Below are positions 45,795 through 56,476 of a DNA stretch of 64,000 nucleotides, piece by piece (positions within the stretch are counted from its first letter, which is position 1; every line of letters begins with the position of its first letter). The notes beneath the pieces are model-generated. The model had not been told where the DNA came from and did not search any database. It saw only the letters and a list, made by a program, of their open reading frames with translations. The stretch covers positions 62,001-126,000 of the forward strand of contig JAKSGN010000034.1 in assembly GCA_024180945.1 (NCBI GenBank), written 5' to 3'. Origin of the DNA: Macrophomina tecta. Its lineage: Eukaryota > Ascomycota > Dothideomycetes > Botryosphaeriales > Botryosphaeriaceae. A program made the position numbers and the translations under genes.

Positions 45795-47735
45795 ATGGCT
45801 CCCTCTCGTCGCGCACGCCGTGTGAACAACGCCGCTCTCATTCAAGAGGCCTTGGAGGCTCAGAATTACCGCCAGACGCGTCGCACAACGCGCCATGAAC
45901 TCCAGGCTATGAATAACACTCTTAAGGAGGCTTATATTGTTTCTTCTAATGATTCCGGAGGTGCCGAAGGTGCTAATCTTACTACTAGCGCTACCTTGTT
46001 CAATGCCGTGGCCGCCGCCATAAGCGACGAGCCTTCAGCTGATAAATATAACGCTCATCTCGATAAGGACGTGCCGCCGCCGCCTACTTCTATAAATAAA
46101 CCTTGTGTACCGTTGTCTAACGCCGTGAAGGAGGAGGAGGAGGAGGAGAAGGAGAAGAAGAACTTACCGTCATCACCGCCGCCGCCGCCTAGCGGGCGCT
46201 CTGCCAGGGCCCGTACTCCCTCTACTAAGGCTCAAGGTGTAGGTGTTGTTACTCACTCACCAGCGAAGCCTCGCAAGCCGGCCTCCAAGAAAACTTCTAA
46301 GCCCAGCCAAAGGCAAAAGCAGCCTACAGTCTCTGCTAAACGTACTCGTGAGCGGGCTACGAAGATTGCTACTAAAGTAGCCAGGCAGAAGCTACCAAAA
46401 AGAGCCACAAAGGCGCCTTCTCATCCAGCTCGTATTCAGCGAGTTAAGCCGTCGCCACCTTGGGAGGGCTTCAGTAGCAGCCCGGCGCCTCCCACCTCAC
46501 CGCCGCCTGCTATGAATGTCGAGTATGTGGTTATACTACGCACCGAAGGCGCCAAGGCAGTCCAGCTAGTAGAGAAGCGGTCAATAGATACGTTCGTACT
46601 CGGTGAGAGCCACAACTACGGTAAGGTGTTAGTCTAGATTAACACTGCGCTGGAGGCTCTCTCATCAAAGATTCAGCCACGCGCCTTTAAGCGTATCAAA
46701 CTTTGCTGCGTCGTGAGCTACGAGAGGCTCGCTGAAAAGAGTCGCCCTGCTATAAATATCAACCTCTGCGACGACTTTAACAAGGTGGAGGCGTTCATAC
46801 GCCGATTCAACGCTGATGGGAAGAAAGGACTTACACTGGAGGCCGTTTATTATATTAAGGTTACTGCCGCTGCCGTTAAGGCGTCAATTACACAGTCTAC
46901 AAAGGCGTTACTATCGGATCCAGCCACGGCTCATCTAAGCGGCCAGCTGGATCAAATAGAGGCGTTCATGGAGTCGTTAGTAAGTAAGAGAGGTAGAGGA
47001 GCCTCCTCTCCCACAAGCCTCCACCGTATAAGTCTCCCAAATGACGTCACTTTAGAGCTCGCAAGCGGTAATACAGGCGTACTTCTCACGACTCGCTGGC
47101 GCTGCCAAAACCGCCAATACAGTAATTATACGAATACCTACTAGCATCCACGCGCTATTAAATCAGCTAATAGACACTACAAGCTTAACAGCACAGCGCT
47201 AACAGCCTAGGGCGAGATAATTAAGCGCAACGAGGCTAATATTAATAATATTCCACCGGAGGTAATGAAGAGGCTCGTTCAGTACAAGGCGAAGAAGCCT
47301 CAACAGCAGCCGCCATACTCACAACCACCTCCTTAGCAGCCAGGCTTCTTTCCAATGGCTCCTTAGCATGGCTATCCACCTCTGCCGGGTGCGTACGGGC
47401 CTCCTCCAGCGCCGCCAGCGGAGGTGGAGACCGAGGCTCCATCAAGCCCAATTCATCTACAAGAGTCGGCTTCCCAACAGTTATCACGCTTCTTCCAATG
47501 GCTTGGCACACAAGGTTCCTTTCAGGGCTCAAATCTCGCTCGTGTTCATACAGTTTTAGCAGAGGGAGACTGGGATTTAGAGGGATTACGAAAGGATATT
47601 ACACTTGATTTATAGAGGGAGTGGGAGCTACCAGAGGGACTACTACAGCGCCTAAAGCGTAAGATACGACGTTTTAGTAAGACTGCTTATACATCATCTT
47701 CACCAACACCAACAGGCTCCTCTGCGCCGCAGTAA
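45795..47735 (+). pseudogene. Cargo ORF of the Tc1-like element, with six in-frame TAG codons
   Basis: From ATG 45795 to TAA 47733-47735 one frame of 646 codons shows no indel, and is interrupted only by TAG, at 46635, 47142, 47208, 47334, 47364 and 47613. Residues 1-45 are basic and helical (MAPSRRARRVNNAALIQEAL). Then come an acidic Glu run (46130-46160), a long Lys/Pro-rich basic region (about residues 140-240), a globular segment after the first TAG (VVSYERLAEKSRPAININL, FNKVEAFIRRFN), a Gln/Pro-rich region, and a C-terminal helical part (QLSRFFQWLGTQGSF, WDLEGLRKDI). Basic and low-complexity parts suggest nucleic-acid binding. I do not recognise the family. Where context allows a guess (PPP*QPGFF, MAP*HGYPP), glutamine is the expected residue, pointing to CAG changed to TAG. 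Confidence 0.7.
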
Positions 47736-48770
47736 CCAGCCTTGCGGAAGTGGCTAAGCGCACGAGCTAGTGATATAGCTTCTCTAATAGCATATCGCAA
47801 GAAGAAGCCGAAATTGATATAATCGTTGACGTTGTGGAAGTTACGACGTATCCATGCCTTAATGTCGTGGAAGCTGTGTTCAATGGGATTAAGTTCAGGG
47901 CAGTATGGAGGGAGGTATACTGTAAGTACCCCAGCGGCTTGAATTGCTTGTCGGATCTCCTACTTTTATTAGTAAATACCAACAGAAATACGGAGATTTA
48001 TAAACGCACAGGTACTCGGTGGATAGAGGCGTTATCAATAATAATATAATAACCCGCAGTAAGCTGCGGCAACACCGACTCCTGTAGCCAACGTAGGAGT
48101 ACTTCAGCGTTAATTGTTACCTGCTCAAATAAGGACTCCATCCATATAGCCGTCCAGCGTGTATGCGGGTAGAATACTCCAGCGAGGACTGCGTTGTATA
48201 GAGCCGTTCACCACCGCTTCAATGCCGGTTGGACTCCAGCCGTATGAGCGCCAGCCAGTGCGCTCATCTGCGCCCGATTCATCCAGAAACACCAGCTGTC
48301 GAGGGTTAAATGAAAGCATACGACCTCTGAATATAGCCTTAGTAAAGAGGCAGCGCTCCGCAGCCCGTCTACGGACGTATGTACGGCTCCAGCCTCGTCG
48401 CTGGAGAGTCCTCCACACCGTTGTAATATGCACAACACCACATGTGTGGTGAAGAAACCAGGCCATTTCGTCAAGGTAAGCCGTAGGATTCGCGTCAAGG
48501 AAGTTCAGAAGAACCTATAAGTATTAGCTAAGTAAATTAGCTATAGAGGGTTTATACGTCTTCCTTATGGGCTGTAAGGGCTCGTTGCGCAGGCCCTCGA
48601 CTCTGCCTTGGAGGGTAGGGCTCACCCCACACCCTCATATTCTTCTGAATACGGTATACAGTGCGTGTCGTGCACTTGGCGGCATTGGCAATGGTGTCTG
48701 GACGCCATGAGGCGAGCAAACAGTCGAGAATGGTGGCAATTTGGTGTTCAGCAAGGCGTGGAGGGGGCAT
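47687..48770 (-). pseudogene. Tc1-like DD34E transposase, frameshifted
   Basis: Exons 48770-48558, 48514-48010 and 47959-47687 are joined by introns of 43 and 50 nt (donors GTATAA and GTGCGT, acceptors TTATAG and AAGTAG with CTAATA branch sites). The N-terminal helix-turn-helix region is PPPRLAEHQIATILDCL, TIANAAKCTTRTVYRIQKNM. The catalytic core has LVFLDESGADERTGWRSYGW (first Asp), IIIDNASIH (second Asp) and, 34 residues later, the Glu of CPELNPIEHSFHDIKAW. Within exon 2, near 48134, one extra base (or two lost) changes frame after MDGVLI. This is the only break. The protein ends inside the overlap with the cargo ORF. Confidence 0.85.
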
Positions 48771-48901
48771 GGTGAACCTACTGTTGCTCAACACCAAGAA
48801 AACGCGTCAAAGACGTGTATACTCACCGGTGCGCGTGTGTTTGGACGTGGACTTGGACGTACGAGCGACTGGATTGCGCGTTCTCGCGATTTTGTTAGGG
48901 C

Positions 48902-48956
48902 GCGTCGGTGAAAAATCGGGGAACGCGAAAATTGACAGTTAAGGTGCAAAACCCGG
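48902..48956. repeat. Right terminal inverted repeat of the Tc1-like element
   Basis: The inverted match to 45616-45670 is followed directly by TA at 48957-48958. Confidence 0.9.
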
Positions 48957-48958
48957 TA

Positions 48959-50142
48959 TCACCACGAAAACTGCTGTCTTTACGAGGGCTAGAAATAAAA
49001 AAAAAAATTAAAAAAGTCCCTGCCAGACGGCCACTTCTTTTGGACAACAAATCAAAGCGGTCTCGACCTCATCTTAAGAGAAAAAGTTCATTTCGAGTCA
49101 CCCAGTGTGACGTCCCACCAACACCCGGCCAAAGAGTGACTCTTTGCGCTTAATTAGGCACTCTTTCTGTACCATTGGCACCCCTTAGCGCGGGGGTGCC
49201 AACGGTAACGAAAGAGGCGTTATTTGTACGTAAAAGTAGCACTTAACGTTGCGTTAGCACCGATGCTCCGCCAACGGCACGAGTTATTATCCCTTCCTCG
49301 CTGCCTCCCTTCCTTTCACCGCCAATACGACTTTATACACTTGGTGTTGTATATGCAGGTTGGTGGGCGTCGGAGAAGGCTTAACGTTTTTAGTAGTAAA
49401 CTAGCAGAAATGGTACTGGGAGGACGACAGTATCTAGGCTGACCTCAAGCAATTGCCCGGCATACGCTTGGAAGAGCACTTAGATACTACTTTCCTTGTT
49501 CGGGTGGAAATTGCTTCTACAGTATTCGGGGCGAATGTGGGCCGGGTTCAGGTGGGTCTTGGATATATCAGGGTATAACCGTCTCGCTCAATTTGAGAGT
49601 AGTACCGAGTCATTTTATCAATGTCCGCCTTGCTAAGACGCCCAAAGTGGAGTATTGTTGGCGGAAAGGGGGATGCGGAGGCCCTGCTGGTATTGGTAGA
49701 AAAGGACAAAGTGGAGTCCTCATAATGTTTATTTTAGAGTCGAGTTGAGCATGCTTTGAAGGGCTTGTCTTCGTACTGTGATTGATCGGGTGAGGACGAG
49801 ATCCAATATTACAGTGAAGAGTACGACACATTCCCGCCTTCCTGGAAATTGGTGTCCCTTCCAGCGGCTTCCGCGGATAATTCGGTGAAATTAGTATAGG
49901 TAGTAGCATTGGATTGTTACATATGCCGTAAAAATAACAAAACATTTTGTGTCTACATAGTTCTGTTTGCTTACTACCTAACGTCCGCCCTCTTTCCCCC
50001 TGCTCCAACACATAGGCGCGCGAAGTGATTAAAAGAGTCTTGCTATGTATCTATCAGATTTCTCTCTTTTATTTAATGCACTAAGCCACTCGACCTGCGG
50101 ACTATTTGGCTCAAAGCCTCGTCCCCAGCTGGCGTTGCAAAA
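48959..50142. other. No gene seen; contains a strong hairpin
   Basis: At 49171-49206, TTGGCACCCC and GGGGTGCCAA form a 10-bp perfect stem (14 bp with one mismatch) around an 8-nt loop. A(n) runs lie near 48996-49015. A minus-strand frame at 49610-50011 has no supporting motif. Confidence 0.4.
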
Positions 50143-50358
50143 TCAGGACCTCATTTCTGTACTGCTCAATGGCTGACTCTGCACGAGAAGCTCCTGAATA
50201 TGTAGATGGAGGATAAGGCTCATACCAGTTGCTACGAGCAGCAGCAATACGGGGACGGTACCTACGGTCGACCGAGAGCGATCCATGATTGTGCGCTGCA
50301 CTCGTGTGCCGAGAATATTTAACACCATGCCCTTGGTGGCTGTGTTTGAGGGGAACAT
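50143..50358 (-). CDS. Possible small membrane protein
   Basis: The frame codes for 71 residues, with one hydrophobic segment (TVPVLLLLVATGMSLILHL) long enough to span a membrane. It lies just 21 bp after the stop of gene 50380-51294 on the same strand, so it could equally be 3' UTR. Confidence 0.25.
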   Translation of the reverse strand: MFPSNTATKGMVLNILGTRVQRTIMDRSRSTVGTVPVLLLLVATGMSLILHLHIQELLVQSQPLSSTEMRS

Positions 50359-50379
50359 TTTCTCTCTCTTGGAATAAGT

Positions 50380-51294
50380 CTAGAAGCTGTTAATAAAGCC
50401 CGGCGTATCATCGATCGACATACCCATGGTCGGATTTGACTGTCCGTTCAGAGTTCCGCCGCCTCCGACAAGAAGCTGTCTAGGATTGATAAACTTAGGC
50501 GATAACTCTTTCTGCATGCCACCACGGGCATTGCGACGAACGTTCTCTGCACGCAAACTGTTGCCCTGAGTCATAGCGCGAATTGCATCCTCTGCCCGAT
50601 TAGGAAGATGCGTCTCCGTGGGATGGAACTCCCAACTTGTTGTAGGATAACACTGATAGTGTGGGAGGCTCGAAGAGGAATCCACTTTCTCAGTCGCGGG
50701 CGTGCATAGATCCTGAATACGAAGAGCCTTCTTTCTTGTAATCGAAGCCTTGGCTTCTACCACCTTAACAGCGCCAGAAGACTCTCCGTATGGATTACAC
50801 AGCTCCGCAATTCGTATGGCTGCCCGTGTTGGAATAGGATTTCGGGACTGGAAAGGCCCCGGTGGGGGCCCATGCCGAAAATTACGTTTGGGGACCGATG
50901 ATGGCAAAGGCATTGCGTGAGACGTATCCGTGAGATACTTAACAGCTTCCATATTCATCGTGCTAGGCAGTCTATGCTGCTCATTGGTATCGGCGAGCTG
51001 TTTTCGTATCCACTTCCGGTCTTCGATCGATGGTGAGTCATTGGAGAGGCCCTAGCCACAGTCAGTCAGAGTGACGAGTTAATGTAGCATCATCAATCAT
51101 ACACCCCCCAGGAAAGCACTGGCTAAGTCGCCATTAAAAGAGTCTCGCGCAGTTTTGATACCCTGTGACTACTCAGCATGGAGGCGGAGATGGTAGCATA
51201 TGTTAAGAGCACTCACGAAAGACGTCGGGCGAGGTGCTATGGCATAGTATCTGCCATTTCGTTGGATTTCTAGGTGTGAAATTGAGGGCGGCAT
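50380..51294 (-). CDS. Two-exon protein with repeated [IL]-LC-P motifs, function unknown
   Basis: Exon 1 (51294-51217, MPPSISHLEIQRNG) joins exon 2 (51051-50380) in phase 0 across a 165-nt intron (donor GTGAGT, acceptor GTGGCTAG), giving 249 residues. The intron is long for this window and may hide a small extra exon. Residues 30-60 contain a charged helical segment (SIEDRKWIRKQLADTNEQ). Later come two similar short motifs, AAIRIAELCNPYGE and KALRIQDLCTPATE, in a Pro/Ser-rich setting. Such spaced LCxP motifs occur in some fungal regulatory proteins, but I cannot name a family. Gly/Asn-rich C-terminus. Confidence 0.55.
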
Positions 51295-52392
51295 TATAAA
51301 ATATCAGAGTAGACTCTGGTGGAGGACGTGATGAGGTACAGAGTATTCAAAAGAAGGCATGCTTCTTGCTCTCCAGGGGCTGCGGGGGCTTCTTATATAC
51401 GCCACTGTCCACCAAAAAAGAAGAAAAAAAAAGTTGGCACAGTTACTTCCAGCCCTCCAGGGGCCGCAATTATTACATAAGTGACTCGAGCGCTCTGAAG
51501 AGTGGAGTGGAAGGTGGCTGCATAACGCGCGTGACTCGTGGATGCCGCGTGGTAGTAGCTCCTAGGGACCTCTCGGCAATTTGTCGCCATACCAACCAAC
51601 GAAGTAGTGAAGGGACATGGAAAGACAAGAACGTGTGACTTACGTTTACATGTGAAAGGTCTTTCCGCTTCCAGGCGCGGCCCTCACCTTCCTAGAGACC
51701 CCGTGCAAGGGTGCGACAAGGGTGTCATTTTTCTTTTCTTTTCCTTTTTTTTTTTTGAAAGCCATGGTGCTCGATAACCAGATGCAGAAGTTGGCTGACA
51801 GGTGAACATCCTTGATCATGCATGACCACGTAGGCTCCCACATTTCTAATAGTCCTAATTTAGTGTCATTCAATGCTCCTTCCGGAGCGATCATCGTCTT
51901 ATCTCTACTATGACAGGCTTCTCCGACCTTCATCATCTAGCCCAATCATGCCAAGTGAGACAAGGAGCCGGATCCAACACGGGAAGGATGAGTCCATGCG
52001 CAAGATTCCATGGCTGGAAACACAATTTGTGGATACCTACCGGCCCTGTCACTCTCGGGGCTCCCGAATCCGAAGAGAAGCCGGCGAAAAGGAGGGGATT
52101 CCGCGGTGGAGGCGCGGACAGAGTACGCTCACCGCACTTTGCAGGCGCAAACTTAGGCAGTAGGATCAGACAGGCAACTCACATAGGGTGGAGCAATGTG
52201 TAGGTCCGTACAGGATCAGGCGCTTTGCACGGCTTCAGAATCCGAGCAGCGCTGGATGCCACCATCACCCGCTGTGCTATTTATACCTCCTAAGTCCGCG
52301 TTGTCCTACAGAACCCACAACCTACTACTACCTAACGTTTCTCTCGCATACCTCAGCGTTTGTCTATCAATACAAATCTCCTTAACACTACT
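51295..52392. other. No confident gene; 5' flanks of divergent genes
   Basis: Holds the shared upstream region of genes 50380-51294 (minus) and B2 (plus). A plus-strand frame at 51910-52203 is Gly/Arg-rich but unsupported. T(n) near 51750 and a TATTTATA element near 52277, about 115 nt before the B2 start, are the only visible signals. Confidence 0.4.
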
Positions 52393-54220
52393 ATGGCGAC
52401 TTCAGAACATCCCTCAGGAGAGTGGTCAAGCATCTATCCATGGGAGACTACACTGGTCCAGGCTCGACGCATCAAGAATCGACGATCCGATGATATTGAA
52501 TTCATATTCAAGCGCGGCGGTCAAGAATACGTCTACTCGACCTTCACTACCGATTTTCCAAACCTCCATTATGCAATACAGCTCGGAGATGACCTTCACT
52601 ACCGATTTTCCAAACCTCCATTATGCAATACAGCTCGGAGATGAGGAGATGGCAAGCGCTCTAGAACAGGCAACTTTCCACCAGGCTATCCGAGAGCTAG
52701 ATCCAGTGTTCTCGAGGATGGTACAACCAAATCATCCGACGCGCCAACTGAACGTGGCGGGCCAAGAAATCGTTCTAGGCTATAGCGGTACCGAGGATCA
52801 ATGCGAATACCGACTCAACACTGAGAAAATCGTAGAGACTCACTACGAAGACTCAATCGGCCTACCACTCTATGACTGGCAAGAATTTCAGATCCTGGAG
52901 GCCTTCAAGGGCGGTTTTAAGGTTCAAGCTTGTCCAGGTACTGTTGCCGGTACGCACTCTATGAATGCGGTTTTTGGTTGTGTTCTATTTAAGGACAAGC
53001 AACTGGCAGCGGAAGGAGCATACCGGGATTACTTTCAAAAAATGTGTCACCTAACCAACGCCGTCATTCGGAACGAATTTCACGACGACAACGATGTCGG
53101 AGGCGGCGAGCATCTTGTACCCCGGCTTAAGGCACTCATCCGTGTCGATAAGTTTAGTACAAAGATTGTTGGATTCCTTTTCTCGTGGATTGAATCGTCA
53201 ACCAAAGCTCCGTGCCTACGTCAGCTTTCTCCTAACGACCTCCGAGACGGACGGTCTGGATACCTCGCAACAAGGTGTCACTTCTTGTTTCAGAAGTACT
53301 GGCAGCAATCTTTTCACATTGTCGCACAGGGCCGTAAGGACCATATCCTAGATATGGTCTGCATTTCTACCTCGGGCCGACCATTTATCAGACTGCCTGA
53401 CCTTGGCACGTACGAGAAGACATCACAGCGTGCTAGTAACGGACGTATGAGATTTGGGTTTTCCCCACTCAAGCACGACGACGACGCGGCCCTAGAAAGA
53501 ATCTTCACCTTTCTCCGAGATATGAACATCCAAATCCCTCGTTTCATCCCCGGCAAACTCATGCAAGAATGCCATCTCAGCAAACTGTCAAATGAAGTTC
53601 TCGATATGATTTTGGAGTACCTCTTGCTAAGACCATATGTCCAATGTACAGAAGTTGGATTCTGTGCATGGCCCCCTGTTGACACTGCTATCCTTCAGAC
53701 GTGTTCACAATTTCGACGCCTCGGACTACGTCAATTCATGCGGAACTCTTTCATAATTGACTATAAGTTTTTGGGGACGTTCCTCCGCCACGTTGCTGGC
53801 ATCTGCGTTTGCGAAGAAGACCGTTGGCTTTGCAATACCTTACCTGGTAATGATAAGTTTTGGGCGTCACTTCAAGACATAACTCTTCTCGTGTCCGACG
53901 ACCTAATAGAAGAGATGGAAAGCTTGCAATCAATCAGGATGTGCCGTTTGTGGCACAGAAGCGGGCGTGCTCTAAAGTACCTCCTGCAGATGAAGGAGCA
54001 GGAGAAAAGTGGCAAGGCAAACCGGGTGACAAAGGTAAAGATCTGTATGATTTCCGAACTTTCTTTGAATCGCCCAGAACCTAAGTTCCGTGAGTTAATT
54101 ACCTCATTTAAGCATTTCTCCGATTTTGCTTCTGTGGAGTTGTCTGTGCCGAAAGGCGAAGAATGGTGGTACACAAAGTATCGCGCACTCTTACCGAAGG
54201 AATTTAGACTAGAACTCTGA
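52393..54220 (+). pseudogene. Family B gene 2: kinase-like plus F-box-like protein, broken by a 52-bp duplication
   Basis: The natural start is ATG 52393 (MATSEHPSGEW). The frame runs to the exact 52-bp tandem duplication at 52539-52642, which shifts it out of phase and leads to a stop at 52644. The remaining coding region (about 52590-54220) is open in the other frame. Landmarks shared with gene B1 are LPLYDWQEF, AVFGCVLFKD, PRLKALI, FLFSWIESS and, in place of the kinase catalytic loop and DFG, GRKDHILDMVCIS..GRPFIRLPDLG. The invariant GDxKxxN and DFG residues are lost, so it is catalytically dead by inference. The C-terminal LSKLSNEVLDMILEYLL is F-box-like. Gene C2 follows 400 bp downstream. 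Confidence 0.7.
52539..52642. repeat. Perfect 52-bp tandem duplication inside gene B2
   Basis: Bases 52539-52590 and 52591-52642 are identical over all 52 positions. Because 52 is not a multiple of three, the duplication causes a frameshift. Confidence 0.95.
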
Positions 54221-54618
54221 GGCTCGAGAATTTGTAGTTGTGCATAGAGTAATGCAAAATGGTGTTCAAATTACTATGGACATGAAGTACTATTGACACG
54301 TGAAAACATGTAAATAATCTGGGGCCATTCAAGGATCTTGACCGCGCACTAATGACGAGGCTGATGATGGTTGCGCTTGGGCCATCACATTCTCGCTCGC
54401 CGCGACTGATGGTGTAAGAGACGCGAGCAGGGGCCAGCCAGAACATGATACGACAGGATGCAGTCATATCACGCTAGTGGTTGGACTCTGTACAAAAGCT
54501 CTCATACGTGGCGGCAGGGGCGGGCGCTAAAAGCGCATTGACCACGGCTGGAACCCCCAACTAATTTTCTCTCTGTCCGAACCTTCCATCCTTCTCACAC
54601 GACAGTAGCTCCGGCGTC

Positions 54619-55194
54619 ATGGTCAGTACGAGGTGGAAAGCGTCCGAAGTTAAAGCCTGGCTTGGGTATAATAATATACAGTGGCGAAAATTCCTCGTAT
54701 GGGATCTACCTCTATCTACCATGTTCTCCTATTAACTCTTCTTTAGGAGTTTACGAAAGAGGAAGGAGAGGCCGTCTTGTCTTTCCGCGACGACTACTGG
54801 GCCAAGGAAGAGAAAAAACAAATTAATAAATGGCTAGATGTTCCAGCTCCAATCCACGAGGACCTTCGCAAGGTTGTAAACGAAAAACTACTTGCGGAAG
54901 GCATACCAGAGGTCGAAGATGACGTTATTTATTGGCGAATGATCCAACTTACCAGGCTTGCATGTGCGTTCCGCGTAGAAAGGAATCTGCGACCGCGGCT
55001 AACTATTCATAGTGTCAAGAGTCAACGTACGGCATCCTAGGACCCAAGCCGCTCTAATGCCAGACACTTTGAGATCCGCACCACAGGCATCGACACCATC
55101 AGCTGTCTCAGAAGCGCCAGACGCTTCCCTAAGCCATGCCAACTTCGATCCTGTGTATGACGCTTTGGAGCAGAACCGAAATAGTTTAAGCTAA
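54619..55194 (+). CDS. Family C gene 2: small three-exon protein
   Basis: Exons 54619-54696, 54747-54963 and 55013-55194 join in frame (introns of 50 and 49 nt; the second has GCTAACT before its acceptor CATAG), giving 158 residues. Intron phases (0, then 1) and positions match gene C1. The N-terminus RWKASEVKAWLGYNNIQW aligns with the C1 exon 1 end, the central segment has the same W..P....L..V pattern and EDDVIYW, and the tail NFDPVYDALEQ matches C1 NFFDPIKDALHQ. Shorter linker than C1. Function unknown. It stands 400 bp behind family B gene 2, while at the other locus C1 stands in front of B1. Confidence 0.7.
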
Positions 55195-55920
55195 GGATGA
55201 GATCTAGATAGATTGTCTTTACCCAATGCGGAGGGATCGCGTGGACAGCAGTCAACCCTTTGGATGTACTGATAGTCGATGAATCATCATGCTCCGCGCT
55301 AGCTTTATGTCACGAGGCCTTATTCTAGCTTGCAATTAGGAAGACCAAAGTAGTGTGGAGTCTTCTCCAACCCCCTCCGGAGATGAAGTCAATGCGGTGA
55401 CTTCTGAGTCAATGACAACAGGTCTCTGTATGATGTGCTGGCTGTAACGCTCCTTCCCAATAAAGAGTATCCAAATTCATTCATGCATCGTCTAGTTGCC
55501 GACGATCAGGCCAATATTCCACAATTCTCTTTTGGTGAAAAGGTCCGAAATAGCTGAAGTGAGGGGAAGAAAGGAATAATTGCCGGTGGACCTGGAGGCG
55601 AGCATGGCACAAGCATAGATTGTACCCAGTACATCGGCAGGAGCAGGAGTGGGCCCTTGAGATGAGTCGTACGGCAAATTCAGCGGTGTGTACCATCTAT
55701 ACCACATATGGATGCTAATCCGTGAGAACCGGCGGTGGGGCGATAAACGTTGGAATGGCTGGAATTACTAGAATGGTAGGAATTGACGACGAAGCGGGGG
55801 GCGTCTAGAATCGTGGCTCATTGAAGGAGCGTGCGCAAGTGAGACTGCCAACACTGTGGAGCGCTGCGGGGTTCTCAATACGAACCATACTACGTAGAGC
55901 GGTGTGCTTGCATCAGCTGA

Positions 55921-55994
55921 GCGGGAATTGCAAGAATTGCTCGGAAATGTTGGAATTGCGGGAATTGCAAGAATTGCACGGAAATGTTGGAATT
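55921..55994. repeat. 37-bp tandem duplication
   Basis: Two 37-bp units differ by a single base (T/A). Each is itself built of GGAATTGCAAGAATTGC-like subunits. Confidence 0.9.
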
Positions 55995-56476
55995 GCTAAG
56001 ATCACCAGACCAAGGTGGACCTAAGCCGGAACGCTCACGCAAGGACCAATTGTTATGCTGTGCGATGGAAAAAAAAATGAACTTAGACTAGCGAAGCATA
56101 ATAACCACCGGCAAACGCGGATATAATGTCAGAGCTTTTCGCGAGCCAATCAGCCTCCGTAGTCAATGCCCTAGCTCGGACTTGGAACGTCTCATACGAT
56201 TTGCCCAGCCACCATGCGACCCCACCCCTGCTAAATAATTCTAGGTCACGGGCGCACCCGCCTCTCGGTCGCGCTCAAATAGACATCGTCTCCCTTTCTC
56301 GAATCATCCATCGTTCATTCTCAACCTAACCTTGCCACCCGCGGAGCACTTCTTTATCTACTCTACTAGCTTATCCATCGTCGGACGGCTTTACACCCAC
56401 TGTACGTACTCTCACTATTTTTGTTTTGTTTCTCTTTTTTGGATTTTTCTTGGTTTTGAAGAAGAGGTGGTGCTTA

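Larger units (their letters stand above)
45616..48956. mobile_element. Tc1-like DNA transposon with transposase and a convergent second ORF
   Basis: The 3.34-kb element is bounded by about 55-bp terminal inverted repeats and flanked on both sides by TA, the target of Tc1/mariner elements. A DD34E transposase lies on the minus strand (47687-48770), and a long cargo-like ORF lies on the plus strand (45795-47735). They converge and overlap by about 49 nt. Most fungal Tc1 elements I know are 1.3-2 kb with the transposase only, so the second ORF doubles the size. The transposase has a frameshift and the cargo frame has six TAG codons, so this copy is probably immobile unless helped. Confidence 0.85.

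Noticed and set aside
52196..52590. Upstream extension of gene B2 from 52196 as part of one 674-codon frame
   Set aside because: That frame is out of register with the paralogue-like start at 52393, and is open only because the 52-bp duplication lets it join the downstream coding frame.
52539..52642. An intron that would remove one copy of the 52-bp repeat
   Set aside because: No GT donor with a matching AG acceptor and branch site spans one unit, and exact duplication is a simpler explanation.
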